64,000 nucleotides of DNA from Enterococcus diestrammenae (GCF_009933255.1 NZ_MAEI01000054.1:124001-188000); one strand, 5' to 3'; positions 8,313 to 17,497 are shown, counted from the first letter of the stretch. Notes: generated by a model from the letters alone, not told the origin. A program made the numbers and translations.

Positions 8313-11300
8313 CAGAATTTGTTTATATCTACAAAGAACTTCCGGCTGACTTGGCAACTAACGGGGATGCATTAACAGATTGGAAGGATTTACCAGAAAT
8401 CAATCGTGTGTTAAATGACAAGTTTTCTTTTTATGGAAATTACTCATTAGATGGGCAAAATGCTGATCTAATCAAGAATGGCCATTTTGTTAAGGCTCTG
8501 ACCGAAAATGGTACATGGCAGTATTTTGAAATCTTTGAGCCCAAGAAAACGTTGGATTCCATTTCATTCAATGGGCGTTTTATTGGAGCTATGGCAAATC
8601 GGAATTTTATTGACTATTCCTTTACAAAAACTGGCAATGGCACACAAATCATGAGCAATCTCAAAAATGCATTGGCCTTTCCACAAAAATTCCGCTATTT
8701 ATCTGACGTACCAACTATCCATCAGTTTACTGCCAAGCAGGTTGGGCCGATTGACGCTATCGTTGGCTCTAACAATGGTAATCAGAATTTAGTTGGGGTA
8801 ACTGGCGGCGAGTTTGATGTTGATAATTATGATCTCAAGCTTGTTAAACAGATTGGTGCTGACAATGGCTATCGTATCGATTTTGGCGTTAACTTGGAAT
8901 CCATTGAATCGGATGTTAGTGATCAAGTAGTTAATGCACTCTATTTGATTGGTGGCGTACCAGATAATGATTATGACGATGATAAAGAACCGATAACGTA
9001 TAAATATTTAGAAATCAAAGGTGTAACTGATAAAAATCGTCGAATTGGTAAGCGCGAAAATTCTAATTGTAAAACTTTAGCAGATTTAAAAGCTTGGGGG
9101 CAGTCTTTATTTGATAAAGACCGAATCCACGAAGCAACGGCTACTCACAAAGTCAACATGGTGGCACTAGAACATACTCTTGAATATCAGGAGTTGTATG
9201 ATCAGTTTGCTAGGCTCCATTTTGGGGATGTAGCACATGTATATGTTGATAAGCTTGGCATGGAACTCAAGGAGCGCATGGTTGAGTACGTGTGGTTTCC
9301 GACAATTGGCAAATACAAGTCCATCGTGCTTGGTAGTAACCTATCAAAATACACGTCAAAAACAAAAACCGAAACTGATAAACTTGCTGACAAGATTAAT
9401 AATCGGACAGAGACATTAGTCACTAATATCATTAATGCAACGGCATGGATCACCGGGAATTCTGGTGGACATGTCGTTTTTCGTCCGGAAAAAGGACCGT
9501 CAGAAATCCTAATTATGGACACCAGGGACGTAGCCAGTGCCAAGAAAGTTTGGCGCTGGAACTTGAATGGTTTGGGATATTCTAGCAATGGAGTTAATGG
9601 TCCATTTGGTTTGGCCATGACTTCGAAAGGCGAAATTGTAGCAGACTTTATCAAAGTTGGAACGATTCAAGCAGATGTTTTTGAATCGTCATTTAATAAT
9701 TATGGCGATGTTCTAAAGCTGGTATCCGGAACTTTACAGGCTTGGAATGATACCAAAAAAATTATGGAGTTAACGAAAAAAGGGCTCCAGTTCTGGAACA
9801 ACAACGAATCAGTCGGCTTAATCGGAACTACTGGCACTAAGTTCTCCGGCATTGCATTACCAGACGAAAACTACAACGGACGCTCGCTGTTTATCACCTT
9901 GGATAAAGGCGGACAAATCGTTCAGCTTTCAGCAATTGAAAATAACGGTATCCAGCTAGACAAGAGCGGAAATATTGTGTTTAAAACACCAGTGGGTAAA
10001 AACGTATCCGTGGAGGTGGGCAATTTCATTGCTGGCAAGGCAACATTTGTTGGCGACGTGAATATTGTATCCGCGCTCAAAGCTCTTAGCCTAGAAATCA
10101 CCAATACACTAAAAGTCAACGGCCGAATAGATGCAGCCGAATACGCAGAGTTTGCTAAGAATATTAGAGTCAATGGTCTTGCGGCAACTGAAAGGCTGAC
10201 AGCTAGTGACTCGTTAAACGTTGGCAATAACGCTACTGTTGGCGGCCGTTTAAATGTCAAAGAGCTCTATGTAAATGGTGTGAAAATTGACACGAACGGG
10301 AGCGGTTCTGGCGGTCCAAGTGGAGGTGACTTGACCATTTTTGTAAAAGTATTGGCATTGACTGCTAAATACGAAATGGGCGATCGGTCATCTGGCTATT
10401 ATCATGAGCCGCTAAATGATGGCGCCGGGTGGAACTATGGGAAGTATTCTTTCACTCAAGCCTATGAGATGACACCATTTCTAGCTTGGTTAGCGACTAA
10501 CTATCCAAGTATCCGAAGTGCGCTGGTGGGGAGTGTGGGCACGTCGGAATTTAATAACTCGTGGGCCACATTTGGTGCTGCCAACGAAACGTTGTTCACC
10601 GGCGTGCAAGCCGAGTATTTCTGTCGTCAAAAATTGAAACCTATGATTGAGCATTTGAAATCAAGCACAGGCGTGGATTTAAACGACGGCAACAAATGGC
10701 TTGGGACACTTTCCATCTTTTGTTCCATCACAAACTGGTATCCCGCAGCTGTCCAAAGCGGCTTCTTTTACAATTTTGTACAACAGTTTGCGAGTTCGTG
10801 GAACGACAGCAGCTTTATCACGACAGTTTGTGATTACATCGTGGCCAACGCCGCATCAATGGTGGCGCCAGAATATGTGCAAGGGATTCAGAACCGCTTT
10901 CGGGCTGAAAAGGTCGATGCTTTAGCGCTGACGACACCAACGAAGATCCCGTTTGATACGCAAGCAATCGGAGGTTATCAGCTGCCAATAGCTAAACCAA
11001 TCACAGTGACCTCTGAATTTGGGATGCGAGTACACCCGATTACTGGTGTTTTGCAACTTCATAACGGGATTGACCTAGTCAATGGTAATCCAAATACACC
11101 AATTCTAGCATCCAACGCTGGCAAGGTAGTCCAGGCTAGTAGTGAGTATTTTGACTACTACGGTAACTATGTCGTCATCCAGCATGCGGATGGCTTGTAT
11201 ACCGGCTATGCCCATTTGTCACGGATTGACGTATCAGCTGGTCAAACTGTATCAGCAGGCCAACAACTAGGCTTGATGGGCACCACAGGACCATCGACAG

Positions 11301-11389
11301 GCGAACACTTGCATTTCCAACTGATGAAAGCTTTTTGGCCGAGTAGCGATGATGATTTTGTTAATCCACGGACAAAGATAACGATATAG
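8303..11389 (+). CDS. Tail-associated protein (Tal) with C-terminal M23 peptidase
   Basis: 1028 residues from GTG 8303. The first ~370 residues resemble the prophage tail endopeptidase/Tal hub domain. Residues about 370-660 are a linker rich in beta strands, followed by a Gly/Ser hinge (GSGSGGPSGG). Residues about 675-860 resemble a lysozyme-like cell-wall domain (YEMGDRSSGYY then GWNYGKYSFTQ); this is tentative. Residues about 885-1028 are an M23 (lysostaphin-like) metallopeptidase: HNGIDLV gives the zinc His and Asp, and EHLHFQ gives the H-x-H. The protein would act at the tail tip, opening peptidoglycan during DNA entry. Confidence 0.88.
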   Translation: MAVTEFVYIYKELPADLATNGDALTDWKDLPEINRVLNDKFSFYGNYSLDGQNADLIKNGHFVKALTENGTWQYFEIFEPKKTLDSISFNGRFIGAMANRNFIDYSFTKTGNGTQIMSNLKNALAFPQKFRYLSDVPTIHQFTAKQVGPIDAIVGSNNGNQNLVGVTGGEFDVDNYDLKLVKQIGADNGYRIDFGVNLESIESDVSDQVVNALYLIGGVPDNDYDDDKEPITYKYLEIKGVTDKNRRIGKRENSNCKTLADLKAWGQSLFDKDRIHEATATHKVNMVALEHTLEYQELYDQFARLHFGDVAHVYVDKLGMELKERMVEYVWFPTIGKYKSIVLGSNLSKYTSKTKTETDKLADKINNRTETLVTNIINATAWITGNSGGHVVFRPEKGPSEILIMDTRDVASAKKVWRWNLNGLGYSSNGVNGPFGLAMTSKGEIVADFIKVGTIQADVFESSFNNYGDVLKLVSGTLQAWNDTKKIMELTKKGLQFWNNNESVGLIGTTGTKFSGIALPDENYNGRSLFITLDKGGQIVQLSAIENNGIQLDKSGNIVFKTPVGKNVSVEVGNFIAGKATFVGDVNIVSALKALSLEITNTLKVNGRIDAAEYAEFAKNIRVNGLAATERLTASDSLNVGNNATVGGRLNVKELYVNGVKIDTNGSGSGGPSGGDLTIFVKVLALTAKYEMGDRSSGYYHEPLNDGAGWNYGKYSFTQAYEMTPFLAWLATNYPSIRSALVGSVGTSEFNNSWATFGAANETLFTGVQAEYFCRQKLKPMIEHLKSSTGVDLNDGNKWLGTLSIFCSITNWYPAAVQSGFFYNFVQQFASSWNDSSFITTVCDYIVANAASMVAPEYVQGIQNRFRAEKVDALALTTPTKIPFDTQAIGGYQLPIAKPITVTSEFGMRVHPITGVLQLHNGIDLVNGNPNTPILASNAGKVVQASSEYFDYYGNYVVIQHADGLYTGYAHLSRIDVSAGQTVSAGQQLGLMGTTGPSTGEHLHFQLMKAFWPSSDDDFVNPRTKITI

Positions 11390-11401
11390 GAGTGATTTTA
11401 A

Positions 11402-13546
11402 TTGGCAATTAGACACGATATAACCTTAAGTACCACAGAACCCAATAATGATATTGGCTTGCTAAAAATCCGGCAAGCCGATGAACAAACCCAAACGTTG
11501 GTAGTGCAGCTAACTGCAACGAGTCAGCCGAAAAGTTATGAAGGACTACAAGCCTTTTTCTGTGCCAAGCTTGGTCAGAGTATTGGGCTTGGTATCATTG
11601 AGCAAAAATTAGAGCAATCAGAAATGACCAATCCAAAGACCGGGCAGCTTGAATACACGTTTAGACCGGAAGACTGGCAACAAATCGGCCGGCAAGTTGG
11701 CTATTTTAGCTTCCGGAAAATGAAAGATGATGGCCACGAGTATGTAGAACAGTTCACGACTCGTGATTTTTATTTTAATGTGACGAAAAATGTGTTTAGT
11801 GAAGGACTAACAGAAGTTAAAAAAGACGGCAGTACGTATGTTTGGACTATTGAAGATTTGATTCGCTTGTTTAACGAATATATCGCTAGTGGAAAAACGG
11901 ATTGGAAAGAATTCGTAGAGCAAAACAAAGAAATACTCGAATCTGTAGATCCTGGTGGAAAAATCCTGTTAGAGTTGATCAACTCTAGAACGAGCTATTC
12001 TGGGGAATTATTTCCAGAGCTAAATGCTCGATTAACCGCTGATTTTACTAACATGCAAGACTCTTTATTAAGAGGTACGTTAGATGTCGAATTATTGAGA
12101 GCAGAAAACGAAACAGATAGTCAACTGATCAATAAGGCTATTGCCTATGTGCATCAAAATTTTGCAAACGGTAAAATTTTGTTAACCAAAAGCGTGTACG
12201 AAATAGATGATAAAATTATTTTAAAATCAAATGTCCATATCGATGGAAGAGGCAATGAGTTGATTCAATCTGAAAATGCTGAATTAAAAGAAATTTTTGG
12301 AAAAGACGAAGAGAAACTTGAAAATGTCGACATCAGCAATATGAAAATAGATATCAACAAATCTAATCAAAGTAGCTATATAAGTGGCGAAGAACACAAT
12401 ACAGGGAGGAGCTTCTTGTTAAACAATGTTGATAATCTGGCATTCAGAAATTTAGTTTTTAAAGATATGTTCGGTTCAGCAATTTATGTAACGGATTCCA
12501 GCAATATAAAATTTTATGATGTAACAATCAATGATACTACAGGAATGTTTGTGCCAGCAATAAATTTAATTAGAATAAAAAGCGCCAGTGTAGATAATTG
12601 TAACTTTTTTGGCGTTAGGGAGTTTGGTGTGTCGTCTTCGAATTTTGGCGTCCAAGCCAAAGACTCAGTTTCTGATATTTCCATCACAAACAGCTATTTT
12701 GAACATTTCCAAGCTATCATAGATGGTTCTAAAACAGGCGGAACAACTTTGTTAGGATCAAACGCTAGGATAACAAATTGCGTTTTCATCGAACCTTTAG
12801 CGGACATTACAATAAGGTATTGTCGCGGCGGAAGTATGATAGGAAATATAACGAGGGGGTCAGGAGATTACGGGTTGTCTGTCGGAGATGCTGAAAATAT
12901 CATTGTTAATGGCAACTATGTAGAAGGATCAAACACAGTAGGAATAGGAATCAGAAAATCAAAATATTGTACTGTGTCAAATAATATTTTAAAAAATCCT
13001 TGCTCAAATTTCAAACCCGACTATCCACTGATAGAAGCGCAACGAACAGGGATTTATGTAGTTGGATCATCTATAGGCACAATTGTTAACGGTAATAGTA
13101 TTTTAGATACCAATACTAGCCCAGCTAAAATGTTTCACGGAATTAGAGTCGAAGATTATGCAGCGTCTGTAAAAGGGGAGGACAGTTCAGCAGCAGTAAT
13201 CAGCAATAATATCATTAACGGGTCTAAATCAGAAATTGATATCTATGCTGATGGAACAAATAATAAACTTTTCTTGAATTCAAGAGCGGATGGAAAAGAC
13301 ACAGGTATCAATCTAGGGTTGCAGCCGTTTTATACACCAAAAAAAGGAGACTTAAGGACTAATACGCTCACAGATAAGCCGTACTTTTACGATGGTACGA
13401 AATGGAGTAGTCTATCAAGAATCGTCGAAAGACCAACATCTGCGACATCGGCTGGTAAAGCGGGAGATATAGCTATGGATTCGACATATTTTTATTGGTG
13501 TCCAGTTGACAATACATGGTACAGGGTTCAAAAAACTGCATGGTAA
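11402..13546 (+). CDS. Baseplate/receptor-binding protein: BppU domain plus beta-helix
   Basis: 714 residues from TTG 11402. Residues 1-150 match the BppU N-terminal type of lactococcal and enterococcal baseplate proteins (opening IRHDITLSTTEPNNDIG, then FRPEDWQQIG and EQFTTRDFYFNV). A helical linker follows. Residues about 240-630 look like a right-handed parallel beta-helix of the pectate-lyase type, with repeated N-x-I/V and GN-x-I turns such as IIVNGNYVEG and TIVNGNSILD. The last 70 residues form a separate tail with DKPYFYDGTKW. This is the probable host-glycan binding or cleaving spike. No catalytic residues can be assigned. Confidence 0.8.
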   Translation: MAIRHDITLSTTEPNNDIGLLKIRQADEQTQTLVVQLTATSQPKSYEGLQAFFCAKLGQSIGLGIIEQKLEQSEMTNPKTGQLEYTFRPEDWQQIGRQVGYFSFRKMKDDGHEYVEQFTTRDFYFNVTKNVFSEGLTEVKKDGSTYVWTIEDLIRLFNEYIASGKTDWKEFVEQNKEILESVDPGGKILLELINSRTSYSGELFPELNARLTADFTNMQDSLLRGTLDVELLRAENETDSQLINKAIAYVHQNFANGKILLTKSVYEIDDKIILKSNVHIDGRGNELIQSENAELKEIFGKDEEKLENVDISNMKIDINKSNQSSYISGEEHNTGRSFLLNNVDNLAFRNLVFKDMFGSAIYVTDSSNIKFYDVTINDTTGMFVPAINLIRIKSASVDNCNFFGVREFGVSSSNFGVQAKDSVSDISITNSYFEHFQAIIDGSKTGGTTLLGSNARITNCVFIEPLADITIRYCRGGSMIGNITRGSGDYGLSVGDAENIIVNGNYVEGSNTVGIGIRKSKYCTVSNNILKNPCSNFKPDYPLIEAQRTGIYVVGSSIGTIVNGNSILDTNTSPAKMFHGIRVEDYAASVKGEDSSAAVISNNIINGSKSEIDIYADGTNNKLFLNSRADGKDTGINLGLQPFYTPKKGDLRTNTLTDKPYFYDGTKWSSLSRIVERPTSATSAGKAGDIAMDSTYFYWCPVDNTWYRVQKTAW

Positions 13547-13564
13547 CCAGAAGGGGGACTCTTT

Positions 13565-13861
13565 ATGAGAGCAGTAAGTAAGAAGATAAACGTTGTTAAA
13601 AGTGTAGTCAGCGAAGAAGACGTTTATAAAGAAAAAATCACGAAAATTGTTGAACTACCTGAAATTAAAAATATCGAGGTTACAATTGCTTACTTGAATC
13701 AAGAAGAAAATTTAATATCCGAAAACATTTTTTTAATTGAAGGGGCAGATTATGATTTTCTTTTTTCAGATGATATTATTTTTGATGATGGAAAGCAAAA
13801 AGGCTCATATAGAGAGGAAGATCTTTGGAAAGTAATAGATAAATTAATTAGTAATGCTTAG
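13565..13861 (+). CDS. Small phage protein of unknown function
   Basis: 98 residues, acidic C-terminal half, no signal peptide or membrane segment. I do not recognise the family. A good ribosome site (AGAAGGGGGAC) precedes ATG 13565. It lies between the receptor-binding protein and the lysis genes, where siphophages often encode small accessory baseplate or adsorption proteins. Base composition is more AT-rich than the upstream structural genes, as is the receptor gene, so both may be a swapped module. Confidence 0.6.
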   Translation: MRAVSKKINVVKSVVSEEDVYKEKITKIVELPEIKNIEVTIAYLNQEENLISENIFLIEGADYDFLFSDDIIFDDGKQKGSYREEDLWKVIDKLISNA

Positions 13862-13912
13862 GCACGCTCAATGAGTGTGTCTTTATTTTTATAAATTTTT
13901 AGGAGGAAGACG

Positions 13913-14050
13913 GTGAATGAAATTTTAGTGCTATTCAAAAATCAGTTAGTAAAAATGTTTAGTGAATGATGCAAAAAAGCAAGAAGAAACAGAATTGTAA
14001 AATACATTTTAGTTGGAGCAATCGGCTTAGTCGGTTGCTTTTTATTTTAG
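13913..14050 (+). pseudogene. Short membrane-protein gene interrupted by TGA
   Basis: A GTG at 13913 behind TAGGAGGAAGAC opens an 18-codon frame that stops at TGA 13967-13969. The same frame continues without another stop to TAG 14048-14050 and encodes a basic segment (CKKARRNR) then one hydrophobic helix (IVKYILVGAIGLVGCFLF). Together they look like a 45-residue single-pass phage protein broken by one nonsense change, for example from TGG. The family is not recognised. The alternative is that only an 18-residue peptide is made. Confidence 0.45.
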
Positions 14051-14068
14051 GTGATGGAAGGGCTGCGT

Positions 14069-14311
14069 ATGGAAAAAAATGAAAATTCCTTGTGGATGGA
14101 AATCGTCCAGCGTTTAACCAAAATCGAGGAAAATACTAAGGGGATTGACCAAGTAAGTGATAAGGCAAGCAGGGCGCTCGCCAAAGCAGAAGAAAACGAA
14201 AAAGATATTGCAGAAATCAAAGAAAACCAAAAATGGACATGGCGAACCATAGCAGGTATCGGCGTGTCCGTTATTGTTTATATCCTAAATAAAATCATTG
14301 GAGGGCTTTAA
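14069..14311 (+). CDS. XhlA family protein (lysis accessory)
   Basis: 80 residues. ATG 14069 is preferred over GTG 14051 and ATG 14054, because GGAAGGG (14056-14062) is spaced 6 bases from it. It has a hydrophilic heptad-rich coiled coil (LTKIEENTKGI through AEIKENQKW) and a single C-terminal membrane helix (WRTIAGIGVSVIVYILNKII). This is the layout of haemolysin XhlA, which in Bacillus phage-like elements helps the holin and endolysin lyse the cell. It directly precedes the holin. Confidence 0.8.
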   Translation: MEKNENSLWMEIVQRLTKIEENTKGIDQVSDKASRALAKAEENEKDIAEIKENQKWTWRTIAGIGVSVIVYILNKIIGGL

Positions 14312-14312
14312 C

Positions 14313-14657
14313 ATGGAAGAAATTATGTCAGCGTTCCTCAACGGTTTTTTTATGGTACTAGTAGCGGTCATCGGCTTTGCATCTCAAAAAGTAGCAGCCT
14401 ACTTTAAAAAAGAAGGCATCTTGATTGAGCTAGAAAGCAAGAAAGCTTACGCCGATATCGTGGTTCGGGCTACCCAGCAGATTTATCAAGAGGCTGATGG
14501 TCCCGAAAAACTACAACGGGCTAAAGCACAACTGATTGATTACCTACAGTCCAAAAAAATCTCGTTTACTGAGGCCGAACTAGAATCATTGATTGAATCT
14601 ACGGTCAAGTCCATGAAAGACGGTATTACAGAAGGGTTGAAGGAAGGTGAATCCTGA
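14313..14657 (+). CDS. Phage holin, LLH family
   Basis: 114 residues from ATG 14313; GGAGGGC at 14300 gives a 7-base spacing, so the TTG at 14298 is not needed. One N-terminal membrane helix (residues about 5-25) is followed by a long amphipathic helix with YFKKEGILIELESKKAYADIVV and ATQQIYQEADGPEK, the pattern of the LLH-type (phage_holin_6_1) family. Holins form the membrane lesion that releases the endolysin. The endolysin gene starts on its last base. Confidence 0.8.
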   Translation: MEEIMSAFLNGFFMVLVAVIGFASQKVAAYFKKEGILIELESKKAYADIVVRATQQIYQEADGPEKLQRAKAQLIDYLQSKKISFTEAELESLIESTVKSMKDGITEGLKEGES

Positions 14658-15361
14658 TGGCTGGAAGTATTTCAAAATTTATCGAGCGGATGAACTACTG
14701 GTGTGTCACTGTAAGCCTTGGATATGATCAAAGCAATCGACTAGATTTTCGCGATGGAGGAGAAACCGACTGTTCCGCCTTGGTTCTACATGCTTTGAAA
14801 GAAGCTGGCTTTGATGTCGGTAATGCGACTTACACGGGCAATATGCGGTCTAATCTCACAGCGAGAGGCTGGAAAGTAGTAGCGGTTAACGGCAACCCTC
14901 AACCTGGAGACATCCTGCTAAATGATGTCCATCACGTTGCAGCATACATCGGTGGCGGCAAGTTGGCGCAGGCTTCCATTGATGAAAACGGCAGAGCTAC
15001 CGGTGGAAAGGGTGGCGACCAGACCGGGAGAGAAACTATCATTTCTCCTTATTACAACTATCCATGGAACTGCTACCTACGCTGGACAGGAGCTAATGAT
15101 TCTGGGAGTATGCCACCAGCAACAAGCACAGGAGGGAAAATTAAGATGAAGAGTTTTAAAACGAAGGAAACGTTACAGCTTAGAAAAGCTCCTAGCGTGT
15201 CAGCAGCTAAGATTGCTTCTAATATGCCTAAGGGAACAGTCATCAAGTTTGACGACGTGGTGATTGCTGATGGATATATTTGGGCGGTTCAGCCACGGGG
15301 TGATGGCAGTAAAGGCTATGCAGCTATCGGACCAATCACAGCTTACGGAACCATTTCATAA
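14657..15361 (+). CDS. Endolysin: phage peptidoglycan amidohydrolase with C-terminal SH3-like domain
   Basis: 234 residues. Residues 1-145 match the bacteriophage peptidoglycan hydrolase family (Amidase_5, NlpC/P60-like): the nucleophile is Cys39 in ETDCSALV, and the His is His92 or His93 in DVHHVAAYIGGG. A Ser/Thr/Gly linker (about 153-165) joins a C-terminal domain with LQLRKAPSVSAAKIASNMP and GYIWAVQ, an SH3b-type wall-binding module. It is the last + strand gene of the lysis cassette and overlaps the holin by one base. Confidence 0.88.
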   Translation: MAGSISKFIERMNYWCVTVSLGYDQSNRLDFRDGGETDCSALVLHALKEAGFDVGNATYTGNMRSNLTARGWKVVAVNGNPQPGDILLNDVHHVAAYIGGGKLAQASIDENGRATGGKGGDQTGRETIISPYYNYPWNCYLRWTGANDSGSMPPATSTGGKIKMKSFKTKETLQLRKAPSVSAAKIASNMPKGTVIKFDDVVIADGYIWAVQPRGDGSKGYAAIGPITAYGTIS

Positions 15362-15389
15362 AAAATAGCCCTCGGGAAAATCCGGGGGC
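15358..15389 (-). terminator. Rho-independent terminator for the - strand lipoprotein gene
   Basis: An 8-bp GC-rich stem (15368-15375 with 15382-15389, one G-U pair) is followed on the - strand by a T-rich run at 15367-15358. It lies just after the lipoprotein stop at 15408. Confidence 0.75.
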
Positions 15390-15407
15390 AGTACATAGAC
15401 TTTTGGA

Positions 15408-16847
15408 TTATCTTATTCTCAATTCTTGACCTGGAACCAATAAAAAGTTATTTGGATCAATGCCATTCAACTCATACAAGGTATCAATTGAAACCCCTAC
15501 CCGAGCAGCAATCTGATTTAGTCCTTCGCCAGCAAGCACTGTCGTCGTATCGCCACTTGTTTGCCCTTGGTCGGCACCGTCTGAATTAGTGGTACTTCCA
15601 TCAACATTCAATGTCGTGCCGTCAGCATTCGTCGTAGTCCCATCTGGATTGGTAATCGTACCATCAGCGTTTGTCGTTGTACCGTCTGCATTAGTGATAG
15701 AGCCATCAGCGTTCGTAACTGAACCATCGGCATTCGTCGTAGTGCCATCTGCATTGGTGACAGAACCGTCGGCATTGGCTGTCTCATCGTTGACTTGCCG
15801 CGTATCTGCTTGATTTGTTGCTTGATTATCAGCCGTATCGTCATCTGTAGTTCTAGTTTCCGAGATTGCTGGGACGCTGTATTCTTCTGTGCTGGATCTG
15901 TCAGCAGTTGTGTAAGATTCACTGCTGGTAGAAGTTTCAAAAGGTGGTTCAGTCAGTTCAAGAGCAGCTGATTCTGTATATTGTTCAACTAAGGATTGAT
16001 CAAGACCACCATTGAACTGCATCAATACTAGATTATCCTCATCTACAGCTGTATAGGAGAAGAGGGCAGCCAAGCTTTTTCCTAAGTCATCATAATAAGC
16101 CTTGGTGGCATTTAAATCATCCAGATTATCAAATATTAGAATTCGTGCATTTTTTTGTTCGACTTCGTTGTCAGTTTCAATCAAAGAAAAAATAACCGTG
16201 TCTTTGGCTGTCATAGGCGCCATACCGAAATCATCTTTGGTCATTTTGCGTTTGTTATAAACGACTAGTGATTTATCCTCGAATTTTTTGATGTAGTCAT
16301 CGACTGAAGCAACATCGTTTTCTTCAGAAGAGGAGGTTGAAGTCTCGACAGTAGAACTGGAGGTAGTGGATGATCTAGAGGTGGACTTAGTTTTAGATTT
16401 CTTGTAAGGTTGAAGGACCATTTTACTGCCTTCATCTTTGTCGTCATTTTTCTCCTTGTCCGGAGTAAATATGATAGTATCCTCGTCTTTGGTTATTTTA
16501 TAGAAAATGTCATTATCATCTTCAGTATCGGTTAATTTCAACTCGTCTTTAGTCACTTCATATTCAAACTTGAAGTTCATTTGTTCAACGAGTTGTTTCC
16601 CGATTTCTTCACCCAATGCTTCCCAGCTATCTTCAGCTGAAGATTCCAAACTAGAAGTGTCCACTTTGATAGACATGACATGATCAGAAAATGAGACAAT
16701 CATATCCGGAGTACCATCTTCTTTCTCTTCTTTGGAAGCTTCAACCAGCCAATCATTTGCCTTCAAGTCCTCAGAAGTCACATACGATTTACAACCAGCG
16801 AGTACAAAAACAACCCCTAATAGTATTATTCCCAACCACTTTTTCAT
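15408..16847 (-). CDS. LysM lipoprotein with NADG heptapeptide repeats
   Basis: 479 residues from ATG 16847 (GAGGTG six bases upstream; the in-frame GTG at 16853 overlaps it). The signal peptide ends in the lipobox VLAGC, so the protein should be lipid-anchored outside the membrane. An acidic N-terminal domain, an S/T-rich linker (about 155-175), a second folded domain (about 180-300), a disordered S/T/D region, ten copies of a seven-residue repeat NADG(S/T)xT (about residues 358-427) and a C-terminal LysM domain (AGEGLNQIAARVGVS through LLVPGQELRI) follow. LysM binds peptidoglycan, so the repeat may span the wall. It stands between the endolysin and the tRNA in opposite orientation, as lysogenic conversion genes often do, but it could be chromosomal. 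Confidence 0.8.
   Translation of the reverse strand: MKKWLGIILLGVVFVLAGCKSYVTSEDLKANDWLVEASKEEKEDGTPDMIVSFSDHVMSIKVDTSSLESSAEDSWEALGEEIGKQLVEQMNFKFEYEVTKDELKLTDTEDDNDIFYKITKDEDTIIFTPDKEKNDDKDEGSKMVLQPYKKSKTKSTSRSSTTSSSTVETSTSSSEENDVASVDDYIKKFEDKSLVVYNKRKMTKDDFGMAPMTAKDTVIFSLIETDNEVEQKNARILIFDNLDDLNATKAYYDDLGKSLAALFSYTAVDEDNLVLMQFNGGLDQSLVEQYTESAALELTEPPFETSTSSESYTTADRSSTEEYSVPAISETRTTDDDTADNQATNQADTRQVNDETANADGSVTNADGTTTNADGSVTNADGSITNADGTTTNADGTITNPDGTTTNADGTTLNVDGSTTNSDGADQGQTSGDTTTVLAGEGLNQIAARVGVSIDTLYELNGIDPNNFLLVPGQELRIR
15567..15776 (-). repeat. Ten 21-bp repeats encoding NADG(S/T)xT
   Basis: Ten consecutive 21-base units within the lipoprotein gene. Units vary at third positions and at residues 2, 5 and 6, so the array is old rather than freshly expanded. 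The opposite strand is also open through it (15589-15813), a codon artefact of the repeat. Confidence 0.85.
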
Positions 16848-16937
16848 TTCCACACCTCAATTCAATTTGATAGTTAAAGTGTAGCATATATCTTTTTTGA
16901 TAAAAGAAGAAAAAATTGCTCATTTGAGTGGGCTGCA

Positions 16938-17222
16938 TTATGTCTGATGTCTACGGATAACAATTTCTCGTGTTGTGACACGATTATAACGATAGACAAG
17001 GACTTTTCCAGCTACTACATCAGCATCAAAAACAAAGAATAAATCCTTCTGATATCGACTCTTTCTGGCGGGTACAGGGAAGTGGTGCTTACCAGATGCC
17101 TGCATACTGCTAACTATAATCTGCTCCATCTGTGGTTGGGGTACGTCATAAGTGGTTAAACGTCTAAAATCTTCCCAGAACTGTTTTGATGCCGCAGAAT
17201 TAAACGCTAAATTTGCTTGCAT
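16938..17222 (-). CDS. Small protein of unknown function, second gene of SOS-box operon
   Basis: 94 residues, starting two bases after the stop of the preceding gene (GAGGT upstream), so the two are co-translated. No signal peptide or membrane segment. An N-terminal helical part (ASKQFWEDFRRLTTYDVP) is followed by a basic beta-rich part (RKSRYQKDLFFVFDADVVAGKVLVYRYNR). I do not recognise the family. Its link to the LexA-box promoter suggests a role in the DNA-damage response or prophage induction; this is inference. Confidence 0.65.
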   Translation of the reverse strand: MQANLAFNSAASKQFWEDFRRLTTYDVPQPQMEQIIVSSMQASGKHHFPVPARKSRYQKDLFFVFDADVVAGKVLVYRYNRVTTREIVIRRHQT

Positions 17223-17224
17223 AA

Positions 17225-17497
17225 TTAGTACCTCATACGATGTGGATATTTTGATTGTTCAAATTCGATTAGTATTTGAGTTTTGCCAATCACAGCATAT
17301 TTTTTGCATATAAATTGATTCTTCATGTTCAAATAGCCATAGATAACAAGATTAGTTCCCTCGGTCACATCAGCTATAAAGCTAAGAGAGTGTTTAGCAA
17401 TCAGACAATTATGCCCAGAAAGCTTGAAATATACTAGCGGACTATTCGACATTTTAATGATGTGGATTTTTTCTACTTGGCCTTTTAGAGTTCCCAT
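17225..17497 (-). CDS. Small OB-fold-like protein of unknown function, LexA-box controlled
   Basis: 90 residues from ATG 17497, behind GAGGTGAT; the longer frame to 17569 would run through the promoter and is rejected. The sequence alternates short beta strands (GTLKGQVEKIHIIK, SPLVYFKLSG, EGTNLVIYGYLN, QFICKKYAVIG), a pattern like an OB-fold nucleic-acid binding barrel. I do not recognise a named family. The promoter carries a LexA-type operator between -35 and -10, so expression should rise after DNA damage. It could be a phage or a host SOS gene. Confidence 0.65.
   Translation of the reverse strand: MGTLKGQVEKIHIIKMSNSPLVYFKLSGHNCLIAKHSLSFIADVTEGTNLVIYGYLNMKNQFICKKYAVIGKTQILIEFEQSKYPHRMRY

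Noticed and set aside
14018..14047. Hairpin with T run resembling a terminator within the lysis cassette
   Set aside because: The stem has two G-U pairs and lies inside the interrupted small membrane gene; termination here would cut off holin and endolysin.
15589..15813. 74-codon + strand frame of repeats VPSAFVV
   Set aside because: Antisense reading of the NADG repeat array in the lipoprotein gene.
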